From assembly GCA_011033025.1 (NCBI GenBank), contig WFMF01000267.1, forward strand, positions 124,001-188,000: 64,000 bases of DNA, in the 5' to 3' direction. Of this stretch, positions 1 to 9,563 are shown piece after piece. Under the pieces are notes generated by a model. That model had not been told where the DNA came from, ran no database searches, and worked only from the letters and a program-made list of their open reading frames with translations. A program made the position numbers and the translations under genes. Position 1 is the stretch's first letter; each line of letters opens with the position of its first letter. Origin of the DNA: Beroe forskalii. Its lineage: Eukaryota > Ctenophora > Nuda > Beroida > Beroidae.

Positions 1-84
1 AGCAGACTGACTTCATTGGCAGTGACTGATCACAGAGTAGACTTTAAATAAAAACTTGTTGTTTTTTTAATGTATGATTATGAG

Positions 85-3000
85 TCCCCCTACTCTGTCT
101 TCGAGTGATCTAGCTGTGGAGTTTGAAAAACTATCGGAAGGATTTGATGCCCTTACTGTGGAAGAGAAAGTCAACGGAACAGAGGTATATTAATATGTAA
201 GACACTGACGAAGGATGAAGGTCAAAGGACCTGAATTCGGATATGCAATTCTGATTTTCATTAAAATGCTTATAACTGGCATCGGAATTGACTCTGAATC
301 CAAACGGTATTTCTTTGCAGGTAAAGATGACTGCGCGCGATGTTAGTGACGTCACTAATGCCCTAATGTCGGTGGAGAGCGTGATTAAAATGGACAGGGC
401 TAAGGGGGCGGGGGATGAAACTCCGGAGGAGTTAGCTGCCATGAAGGAGGCAACCAACAAAGTGGTGAGTAGTGTATGCCGCACCCCATTAGCAAAGCGC
501 GCGCCGCGCAGAAGGAAACTGTGCCCGTGCAGGTTTTGAAATGCGCGCGTCTCGCTCCACCATTTTTACGAAACAAATTTTGCTTCCTCTATTCTTTCTT
601 ACCTCCCAGAAACGGTCTACAATCAACACGGTTGAGAAGGTGGCTGAATCAGACGAGGACACCCTCAAGACTGTGGACAATAACCACAAAGTCAGCATCA
701 TCAACTCGGTGGAGGCTCTGAGTGACAGCATGGAAGATGGGGAGGAACCAATAGGTTACCATTTCTCAATATCAAAAAGTCCAGTTTCGGTTTGCTAAAA
801 AAGCCCGGCTAACCGGTTTTCTGTTCGGTTAACCGGTATATCGGTTTCTGTTCGGTCGCTTCCAACCAATCACCCTCAGATGGAGAGGAACCAATAGTCG
901 CTAAGAATCTGGTGGTAAAGAAGATCCCGGCAGCCACCAACCCTGATGAGGACATCTCCCTGCCCCTTCCACTGGATGTTGCTGAGGACGAAGCTCCCAA
1001 GGTATTCCATTCACTGGATTAACATTCAACTTGAATCAGGCGCCCATTCAGACCTAGCGATTCCTTCTATTTCATCATTTCAGAGATTGTTAAATTCCAG
1101 TTTGAGGCGTTGTTTTTGTGCCGATTCAAGCATTTAGGATAAGGTCCCCATCTAAACTATTCTTTGGTATCTGGATATCATTGAAACCCCCCTCCCATAA
1201 CTGTCTAACACTGGAAAACTCAGTTGTCAATGGGGGACATGGATTCCACCGGCACCTCAGTAGCTGTGTTCAGCGAGTCCGCCAAAGGCATGTTTCCTGA
1301 CCCAACAGATGGTTAGTTTCTTCAGAATCTCAAATATTTTTGATTCCCACCAAACATTTTTGTCAGGAATGAGAATTAGATTTACATGTTAGTTGAACGA
1401 ATTACCGACCATTTTCCGACAATAAATTTAAACCCAATATCAAATATTATTATCCATGAATTATGATTATCTTAGGTGACGAAGATGATGAAGAAGACGA
1501 GGAATTAGAGCCTCGTTCCTCCCCAAGGCCAAAACCCAAAGTCAACAAAACCCTTAACTCCTGTGTGGTATCCCTCAAGTTCAAAGACGCTCAGAAAGTT
1601 AACTTCTCACTCCGACTAAAAGCTAACTTCTCAAGAGATAAGGGGGAAAAGTTAGTAGCAAGTTCATTCTTTAAGCTTTTCACTAGTCTAATTCCGTTTA
1701 ATTCAGTTTAAATGGACCCCTGTGAAATGAGTCATGCCAACTCTGCAGAATATTTCCTTGTGTTTGACTTCTACTCCTTTTCCAGGAGCAAACGCCTCGA
1801 GAGAAAGTGCAGTTTTCTGAACACCACGACCGGGAAGTGGAGTTCGAAGGGCTGCAACACGACCCAAATACCGGAAACTGGGGAGCTCAAGTGCACCTGC
1901 GATCACAACACCAGCTTCGCTATCCTACTGGTTCGGTTATTTGGAGTGGGAAATTGTCTTGTTGGGACCGAACGGAAAGTGGGATGATTGAAGTAATCGA
2001 GGGGTCCTTTCCGAGTTTCCGAAACAGACTTAAGTCAAAACACGGACTTAAGTCAAAGTTGTGGTGTAAATTTGCATTTAATTTTTTTATTCAGTCGGTT
2101 CTTGACTTATGCTTTGACATTTCGCCCTTCTACTGAGTATATCTGACATCACAGACACCTCCCAAGAAACTGCTACTCTGATCATGTTTTGCATCAACAT
2201 CTTCTTCCTGACACTGACTTTCCTCGCTATAGCACCCTTCCCGTAAGTAGTGAATGGAGGAAAAGCATCAGAATATTAGCATCCATTTTCAAAATTCAAA
2301 TAAAATACATGAAATTCTCATTGCACTACGCTGCAGATTTGAGTTATAAATATCCGAGGCAGATTCTAAGGAATTATTCTACATATTCCTCAGAAAGAAA
2401 TACACGGGATTATTCTCACTTCGTCATCTCATTTACTAATTTTCCTCAGAAAGTACCGTACGCGTCGTCTGGTGGTCCTCCAAACGCAGCTGGTTTTAAG
2501 TCTCATCATAGCCAACGTGGGCTTCCAGTGCCTCTCGAGAATCCCAGATTTCAGAGTTACTATAGACATGTACGGGGTAAGATCAATAGCGAACTAGGTC
2601 TATTTGACATTAACCAATCAGCGAACTAGCGAACTAAACTCCGCGCAATAATTAGTGGCCGACTTTTTCACACAATTGAATTTTTGGAACTTTTCTGGGG
2701 TATTGTCGGTACCTCTTATTAACTTGGAACTTTTAGTGCTTTCGTTTTTGACTCACCGTTCAGTATCTCTTCCTCTCAACCACTTTATCCACCCCCACTC
2801 TAACTCTGTTCAGAGCCCCACCTTTTCAATTAACCCACTTTACCCCATCCCCACTCTAACCCACTTTAACTCTGTTCAGAGCCCCACTCTAACCCACTCT
2901 AACTCTGTTCAGAGCCCCACCTTTTCACTTAACCCACTCTACCACACCCCACTCTAACCCACTCTTACTCCGTTCAGAGCCCCACCTTTTCACTTAACGT

Positions 3001-5423
3001 GCCGTGTGTGGTTGGCGTGATCATGGTCCAGTATCTCTTCCTGGTGGTCATGGCCTGGATGACTTGTTGTGCTTACACCCTCCACGGCAAGGTAAGGTGG
3101 CTTTTTGGGGGGCAACCCCCATAAAGTATGAACCCCGGTGGATATCGAAAAATGGGGTTTGAATTTCTGGGGGTTGATGATATGGTATCCTCCTAGTTTC
3201 ATTGCTTCTTCTTCTGCAGTCTGTCTTCCTTTTCCATCATTGAATTGTTTTATAGAATAGGATTACATGATTATGGCAAAATAGCATAGCTCAATCTCAG
3301 ATTGTGGACGCTGTCAAGACGTTCGGTAAAGTAGACAAGTTCTACGTTCACAAATGCGTGGTGATTTGCTGGGTCCTCCCCATCCTGCTACCTGGATCTG
3401 CCTTCATGACATCCGAGCTGATGAGTAACTCGGAGGGGGCACCCACCTCCAAGCTCTGGACTCTAACCTTCCACTCTAATCCGCCTCCCTGTAACAGACC
3501 CATCGCCCCCCCCTCTTCCGTAAACCACCCCCACTCTTAGTCTAACCCCCTCCCTCACTCCTGTAACAAACTCATCGCCCCCTCTTCCAACTTTCCAAGT
3601 CTAACCCGCCTCCCCCTCTAACCCACTCTCCAGTATTAGTCTAACCCCCTCCACTCTAACCCACCACCACTCTAACCCACCCCCCACTCTTAGTCTAACC
3701 CACTCCACTCTAACCCACCCCCTCTAACATACCCCCACCTCCCCCTAACCCCCTCCCCCTAACCCCCCACCCCCTAACCCAATACCCCACCCACCTCCCC
3801 TCTAACCCCTTCTAACCCACCTCCCTCCACCTTAACCCACTCCTCCCTACATAGCGAGTGGGTCTGTGAACGGCACTGATTGCTGGGTGGCTGCCCCCTG
3901 GAAGTGGGCTAGTTTCATGATTCCCATGTACGTGTGCCTGCTCATCAACTGCGGGTGTTCGTCATGATAGTGCGAGTCCTTATCCGGGCTGCAAAGAGCG
4001 GGTCTTCTAACGCCGGCCTCGGGGTGAGTGGGGGACTAGGGTGGTAGCGCAGTGGTTAAGGTAGTCTTACTTTCAATCGAGAGGTTGGTGGTTCGATCCC
4101 CAGCCGTGCCTATCGTGCGCCGTGATAATATTTTCACTAATTTCAACACTTAATAATTTCCAATTTCAATGAAAGTTTTCGGCAATTTTCCTACTTCAGG
4201 TAATTCTTCACTTAAAGTTAACCTCGTCTTCTCAGAAACAAGTGAAAGGCGCCCTGACCATCGCTGTTACTGTGGGCGTCCCTTGGATCGTTGCCATCCT
4301 CAGCTTTGAGCCACTTGCTGCTATTGGACAGTGGGCGTTCATTATCCTCACGGGCTTACAGGTAACTTCCCTCTCCCAATCGCCGTTTTTTAATACAAAA
4401 AGGCATTGGGGATTGAGGAACGGTACTCTGATGAGAATTTTATTCTGTAAGTTCCTTCTAAAAATTTAAGTACAATGTGAATACCGAAAACAAAACCTTC
4501 CCAGGGCCCCTGTATGTTCGTAGTGTTCGTTGTGTTACAAGAGGAAGTGCTGGGAACGTTACTCAAGCCCTTGGGTCTGGAAGTTCCGGAGATGCTTCAG
4601 TCTGCCAAGTCAACCACAGCAAAGAAGAGTTCAGCAGGACCCCCAACCGCTTCAATGGCTGTCACCAAAGGTAAATCTAGACTAAACCCTGGCACCTGTT
4701 TATACTGGCACCTGTCCTGCCGGACACCAGTTCACCCTGACACAAGTTCTCCCTGACATTAGTTCACCTTGACTCCACTTCACCCTGACACCACTTCACC
4801 CCGACACCAGTCCCGCCTGACACCACTTCACCCTGACACCACTCCACCCTGACACCACTTCACCCTGACACCACATCACCCTGACACCACTTCACTCTGA
4901 CACCACCTCACCCTGACACCACTTCACCCTGACACCAGCTAACACTTGCTTGCTCTAAGTCTAGGCTGACACCACTTCACCCTGACACCAGTTCACCCTG
5001 ACACCAGTTCGCCCTGACACCACTCCACCCTAACACCACTCCACCCTAACACCAGTTCACCCTGACACCATTTCACCTTGACACCACTTCACCCTGACAC
5101 CACTTCACACTGACACCACTTCACCCTGACACCACTTCACCCTGACATCAGCTAACACTAGCTTGCTTTAAGTTGAGGCTGATCTGCCTGCCTCCACACC
5201 GGAGCGTGACGAGACGCCGCCAGACAACGTCTACTGCAACACCAGCGCCAAAGACGACGAGAGTCAGGGCGGGAGGAGCGATACTCACCAGTTGGTGAAG
5301 AGTGAGTCAGAAGACAAAGACCTGGGCGAGAATCTCTATTACGAGTGCACACATTTCCCGTACGATCCGGACGCCACATCTCTGTCAAGTCAGTACCCTG
5401 AGCCTGTCATGGGGGAAGCCTGA
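85..5423 (+). CDS. Adhesion G-protein-coupled receptor, 15 exons, 5'-partial, one frameshift
   Basis: Exons read from splice sites and phase: 85-184, 321-464, 610-754, 880-1001, 1224-1311, 1476-1650, 1786-1935, 2138-2242, 2450-2576, 2978-3091, 3301-3424, 3855-4023, 4236-4361, 4505-4670, 5173-5423 (stop TGA 5421). Exons 1-6 give a GAIN-like stalk; exon 7 holds the GPS motif with four Cys and a cleavage-like HNT where HL(S/T) is usual. Exons 8-14 give TM1-TM7, with family marks such as the ECL2 Cys-Trp (TDCWVAAPW), TM6 PWIVAILSF and TM7 LTGLQGPCMF. The tail is acidic and has tyrosines (NVYCN, LYYEC). Every junction is in phase once one base is supplied in TM5. The exon 7/8 boundaries are the least certain (1955/2155 also fits). 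The extracellular start lies upstream. Family call is firm; subfamily, ligand and G protein are unknown. Confidence 0.88.
755..879 (+). mobile_element. MITE-derived intron (intron 3 of the GPCR) between 20-bp direct repeats
   Basis: This 125-nt intron is flanked by near-identical 20-mers at 735-754 and 878-897 (one mismatch). The interior is rich in CGGTT and AACCGG and resembles the element at 45454-45557 (shared GGTTACCATTTC and GCTAAAAA blocks). Splicing 755-879 keeps frame and leaves a duplicated DGEEPI peptide in the protein. This fits an insertion with target duplication that supplied both splice sites. Confidence 0.7.
2807..2977 (+). repeat. Tandem repeat carrying decoy 3' splice sites (GPCR intron 9)
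   Basis: The string TTCAG/AGCCCCAC occurs with exon-like starts at 2814, 2880 and 2913 and at the presumed true exon start 2978. Two decoys also copy most of the first 20 nt of the exon. The spacers are CTCTAACCC-type. All three decoys share a reading frame that meets a stop just before 2958, so their use would truncate the protein. Confidence 0.75.
3425..3854 (+). repeat. C-rich CTCTAACCC-type minisatellite filling GPCR intron 11
   Basis: Nearly the whole intron, up to the acceptor at 3852-3854, is degenerate CCACTCTAACCC / CCCCTAACCC. The opposite strand has many G-runs and could form G-quadruplexes. It resembles telomeric repeats but is irregular and intronic. Confidence 0.8.
3953..3955 (+). 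other. One-base frameshift in TM5 of the adhesion GPCR
   Basis: Exon 12 reads through CLLINCG and then meets TGA TAG. With one extra base in the GGG run (GGGG expected) it continues VFVMIVRVLIRAAKSG, a normal TM5 and third intracellular loop, and ends exactly in the phase needed by exon 13. The sequence shows a missing base; it may be a homopolymer assembly error, an allele, or a recent inactivating mutation. Confidence 0.85.
4036..4115 (+). mobile_element. tRNA-derived SINE head in GPCR intron 12
   Basis: An A-box-like TAGCGCAGTGG (4045-4055) and a B-box-like GGTTCGATCCC (4090-4100) have normal Pol III promoter spacing. The 5' acceptor half does not pair convincingly with the 3' part, and the downstream sequence is A/T-rich, as in SINEs. 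No clear target duplication was found. Read as a SINE, not a working tRNA gene. Confidence 0.65.
4690..5172 (+). repeat. 16-bp minisatellite TTCACCCTGACACCAC in the last GPCR intron, with a copied acceptor
   Basis: About 25-30 imperfect copies. Around 4936-4970 the array contains a near copy of the true acceptor region (5149-5182): GCTAACAC-T-GCTTGCT-TAAG followed by an AGGCTGA block. Using the decoy AG (4958-4959) would produce an immediate TAG stop. Confidence 0.8.
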
Positions 5424-7471
5424 CAGGAAACGCTGAGAAGCAGGAAGCACACCGTGGAGAATCAGGAATCTAACGCAGAGAAGCAGGAATTGAGTATAGT
5501 GGACACTGGACAGGCCGCACAGAATTAGTGAAGAGACTGAGCCCGAGGAGGCCGATTGATAACACTCACAGTTACAGAGATGTAAAATGCCAGAGCTTCA
5601 GAGGACAATCAAGTAGACTTTCTTCTCTTCCCAATGGACAATGAGCTTGATATATCTGTGGTTCACTGAACAGTGAACACTACAATAAGAATAAGACTTA
5701 GAACCGCGAAATATTATATCACAGGCACTGCGCGACGCCCCTGGTAATATGAAAAGACTGCGCAAGATAGGCCGGTGATTGGCTACTTTTATCTAAGATA
5801 ATTAGGGGCCTGCGCCTGTAAGTTTATAGAAGTTGGTCGAACGAATGAATAATTCATCCAAGTATTCAAATCGTGGACGAAAATAGGAAGATTCGAGGCG
5901 CAAATTCCGAATTTTTGTAGAAAATTTGAAGTGACACGAGCAAGCGTGAATATCCTTATGTCCGTGAAGTTATTTTTCTCTTGCACTTGTAGTTGTTGCT
6001 TGCACTTGTACACGTTCTAAACACGTATATCCCTGTGTGGCTCGCGCGCATCGCGCTTCTCCAGCATGGGGAAGCGCGCGGCTCATACACACAACTATGC
6101 GGGCTTAGGAATTGTACTTGTAGATTGGAGATTGAAGAAATGGTATTGACATTGATTATATGATAATTTAATGAATTATGCAATGCAAACTTGCTTTTTC
6201 AATTTTGAACTACCCTTCAAAAAAGTGCTCAAAACTCGGGCGCGGCGTGATATGCGCACGCCGCGCCTCTCACCTCTGGTGAGAGTGAGATACCACGCTT
6301 AAAGTTAAACCAAATGCTAACGCCAAACTATCTTAGCAAACGGCAAAGTTTAAGGAGTGAAACGACGGCACTCTGAAGAGGGATCTGGTTAAAGTAACGA
6401 CCAGGTCGACTGACGACTAGGGGTCTGGGTATATGGTTTTAGCAATATGTTTAAGCCCACATAGGTGCGTGCGCGGCGTAACGCAAAAAAGGGGTACACG
6501 TTTAGCAAACGGCAAACTTTAAGGAGTCGAGTGAAACGACGGCACTCTGAAGAGGGATCTGGTTAAAGTTACGATTAACAGGGGTCTAGTCTGGGTATAT
6601 GTGTTTAGCAGTATGTTTAAGCCCGCATAAGCGTGTGCCGGTGCGCGTCGCGCGCTTCTACGGAGAACCCTAACCCTAGTCCTTAAAGTCGCTAGGTGGA
6701 TAACTTGTTTTTTTCTGAGTGACGTCATTGTCGTTAGATATCTCGAGCCATCTGTTTCTTTCGTCGGACGTTGCACGTCTATTTTTTCTGACTGGATGGC
6801 GAAAGCGCAAAGTGACGTCCAAATGTGGAACGTTGCGCCGCGCGCGAGAGTAGGGTAACATCCAACGACTGCTTCTTTTACTGGACCGTTTGCGAAACTC
6901 AAATGTTACAATGTCCAAATGTGAAACACCACTCGCGTTGAGTAGAGTCACATCGTACGGTTAGTTATTCGACCAGAACTCTGAATGGAACAGGTTGTAT
7001 GGTGTACTCAATAAGTTTCCGGAAAGCTCGTCAAGTTACTGGCATAATATTTATGTACCAAAGTGGTGTTCGGATATACTATGGCGAAGTTCTATTCTAT
7101 TCTATCTAGTTTCCAGACATCATGGTTCAGTTGAAGTTCATGATAAACTCTCTGTGTATGCTTTTATTAGCATTTAGTTTGTTTACTTTGAGCTAACTTT
7201 GTTAAGTGATTGTGTGTTTGATATCTTTTGGATTCAATTCAATTCAATGCAGAGTTTTATGTAGTTTCTAAGATTTCGTTCATTATGATTTTGCTTTGAC
7301 ATTAAGCTCTTTATTCTAATTCAATTTTGACAGCTTGTAATATTTTTCTGTTATTAACGTTTTGTACTATTGAGAGAACATGTAACAGTCAGTATATCTA
7401 ATGTTGTTTAGAGGGTGACAAACCTCCCAGATGTCCTCATCAAGCATTTCACTTTGTTAAAATGATTCCAA
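5424..7471. other. GPCR 3' UTR, then intergenic sequence with GC-rich foldback repeats
   Basis: From 5424 to about 5700 is probable 3' UTR with AATAAG variants near 5680. From about 6000 to 6960 are repeat fragments: a family-D MITE (6014-6111), two related copies of a TTTAGCAAACGGCAAA...GGGATCTGGTTAAAG block (about 6330-6420 and 6500-6590), and 6740-6890, which is the inverse of sequence at 62000-62110. From 6960 to 7471 is AT-rich, presumed promoter and 5' UTR of the kinase. Open frames here lie inside the repeats and are not credible genes. Confidence 0.6.
6014..6111. mobile_element. Family-D MITE, ends CTAAACACGTATATCC / GGGCTTAGGA
   Basis: It has the same ends as copies at 61551-61628, 62252-62342 and 62671-62754, around a GC-rich hairpin. 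The ends are imperfect inverted repeats (TTGCTAAACACGTATA against TTCCTAAGCCCGCATA). Too short to code. Confidence 0.7.
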
Positions 7472-8782
7472 ATGGAAACTGGTGTGGAGGGAAAATCCTC
7501 ATCCAATCATACTGTTATTGAAACAAAGAGCTATTCAAGAAAATGCTCTGAACTGAGCAACAGTTCTTCTGTGTCACCATGGGAACGTCTTCAACAAGAG
7601 CTTGGTGATCCTGATAAAGTTTTAAAAGATGTTACAATGGGGAAACGAATTGGGTATTACAGACTGAAAGGGAACTTGGGCACTGGAAACTTTTCTGTTG
7701 TCAAACTAGGGATACATATTCTCACCAAAGAAAAGGTTGCTGTGAAGCTCCTTGACAAAGGCAAGTTAGACCATAAAACACAAAGGTTGCTGTCTCGAGA
7801 AATACAAGCAATGGAAGAACTCCATCATCCTAACATACTGCGACTCTATGAGGTCATTGAGACTTTGTCCACTCAATACTTTGTCATGGAATATGCACCA
7901 GGAGGTGAGTTGTATGCTAAAGTGTCAAACAAAGAGAATTCTAGACTGGAAGAGAAGGAGGCTGGCTCATACTTTGCTCAGATAATAGATGCTGTCCAGC
8001 ATTTGCATTCCCGTAACATCTGTCATCGTGACATAAAGTCAGAGAACATATTTTTCTCTGCCAGTGGTACTGCTAAGTTGGGTGACTTTGGCTTCAGTAT
8101 ACATTGCACAGATGAGAAACTAGCAACATTCTGTGGTTCTCCACCATATGCAGCTCCAGAGCTATTCAAAGACAATCAGAAACTAGGATACATTGGTAGA
8201 TATGTGGATGTCTGGGCTCTGGGAGTATTGTTATACTTTATGTTGACTGGAGGGATGCCATTCCGAGCAGAGAACGTCTCTAAATTAAAGAAGAATATTC
8301 TGGAAGGCACCTATATTATTCCACCCTATATTAGTGAAGATGCTGCAGGCCTTATTAGAGCTGTTCTTATTGAAGATCCAGCCAAGAGGATAGCTATCTG
8401 TGATATGAAGGAGCATGTCTGGCTGAAAGGTGCTCAGTTCCCAAAGTCTCTTGAGCTGTCCCCTCTCCAACCTGACCTTGACAGTGAGGTGCCACCAGAC
8501 AAGGATGACAGGGAGGCTCAGAGGTTACTGGACAAACTAGGTGTTCCCAAGGATCTCTTATCATCTGTTGTTGAGAGGGGTACTAAGAATGGCCCCAGGA
8601 ATGCTATTACAGGAACTTACCGGATCACATTACACAAAGTGCAGCACAAACGACTGTCCCCACCACCTCTTCCTGGTCCTCCAGCTGGTATCAGCACTGA
8701 CAAAAAGGGCAAGAAAGGAGGGAAATCCAAGAAAAGAGGGTTCCCTAGTCGATCTCATTCCAGTGTCTGCACAATGATGTGA
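7472..8782 (+). CDS. NIM1K: NIM1-type AMPK-related Ser/Thr protein kinase, single exon, CaaX end
   Basis: A 436-residue uninterrupted frame. Kinase domain about 62-318: glycine loop GTGNFSVV (70-77), catalytic Lys92, alpha-C Glu110, HRD 185-187 with Asn192, DFG 205-207, APE 228-230. Thr219 in LATFCGSPPYAAPE matches the position LKB1 phosphorylates in AMPK-related kinases. Residues about 345-393 (LDKLGVP...ITGTYRITLHKVQ) match the UBA-like and post-UBA part of NIM1. The C-terminus is Lys-rich (411-422) and ends CTMM, a CaaX motif predicting prenylation at Cys433. The start was chosen as the first ATG in this frame; an ATG at 7462 is in another frame. Having no intron is odd beside the exon-rich neighbours; a 5' UTR intron or a retrogene origin are both possible. 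Confidence 0.93.
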   Translation: METGVEGKSSSNHTVIETKSYSRKCSELSNSSSVSPWERLQQELGDPDKVLKDVTMGKRIGYYRLKGNLGTGNFSVVKLGIHILTKEKVAVKLLDKGKLDHKTQRLLSREIQAMEELHHPNILRLYEVIETLSTQYFVMEYAPGGELYAKVSNKENSRLEEKEAGSYFAQIIDAVQHLHSRNICHRDIKSENIFFSASGTAKLGDFGFSIHCTDEKLATFCGSPPYAAPELFKDNQKLGYIGRYVDVWALGVLLYFMLTGGMPFRAENVSKLKKNILEGTYIIPPYISEDAAGLIRAVLIEDPAKRIAICDMKEHVWLKGAQFPKSLELSPLQPDLDSEVPPDKDDREAQRLLDKLGVPKDLLSSVVERGTKNGPRNAITGTYRITLHKVQHKRLSPPPLPGPPAGISTDKKGKKGGKSKKRGFPSRSHSSVCTMM

Positions 8783-9563
8783 AAAACATTTGATATTTTT
8801 GATTCTATTATTTGCATTCAACTATTCGAGCTGATGATACAGTTCACTTGGTAAGTGTGTGATTTTATCACATGCTCAAACTTAGAATTAATGATTATAT
8901 GCATATTGTAAATTATACATTGTAAATAGTTAGTTCAGACTGTTATTATACAGGGTGTGCCAAGACTCTTGTGCACATTTGATTCTAGAACATCAAGATG
9001 TTAAAGTTTATTTTAATATAAAAGTACAGTTTTAATATCAAAGTATAGTTTTAATTTAATTCCAATGTCCTTGACTGAGTCTGATTTTGAATGAAAATTA
9101 TCTGTGATCTATCTTTTATACAATTCTGTCCCTTTTTTCTCAATAAACTGTGATGCTCAGAATTTTGGAGTTCTGGGTGTCCCAGCCTTGCAGTAGTACA
9201 CTATGATAGGAACTGTGCCCAAAACTTCTCTGATTTTCTCTTGTCAACTGCTAAGGTTGGGTTAATTGCACCTATAGGGAGAAACTTCTGATGATTCACG
9301 GTTTAGACTCTTTCTCCTCTTGTGTATTAATGAATCCTTTGTAATAAAAATTGATATGTTGTATAGTGTATCTATGTGATGTTTATCATATGCCCATCTG
9401 CATCTTTTTAATAAAACCTATGACTTTATAATATCAACAATTAAAGAATAATAAACTTGTTCAAACTTACTATCAAGGTGGCATTATGCTGCTTTCAATT
9501 AATACTTCACAAGGCATTCTGAAACCTAACATGTATTTGAGCAATGACTCTGGTGAATAAGTA
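8783..9563 (+). other. Kinase 3' UTR with three AATAAA signals, then a short intergenic gap
   Basis: AT-rich, no coding potential. Poly(A) signals AATAAA at 9142-9147, 9343-9348 and 9410-9415. The remaining stretch to 9563 must hold the promoter or 5' UTR of the next transcription unit. Confidence 0.6.

Noticed and set aside
2189..2629. 146-codon frame read as one exon
   Set aside because: It runs through the intron between GPCR exons 8 and 9; true exons are set by splice sites and TM sequence.
4036..4115. Functional tRNA gene
   Set aside because: A and B boxes are present but no acceptor stem or clear anticodon arm; treated as a SINE.
6519..6951. Minus-strand frames of 127 and 91 codons upstream of the kinase
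   Set aside because: They overlap repeats that recur at 61.4-62.7 kb and have no family match.
7462..7472. Upstream ATG as kinase start
   Set aside because: It is in a different frame from the kinase; 7472 is the first ATG in the coding frame.
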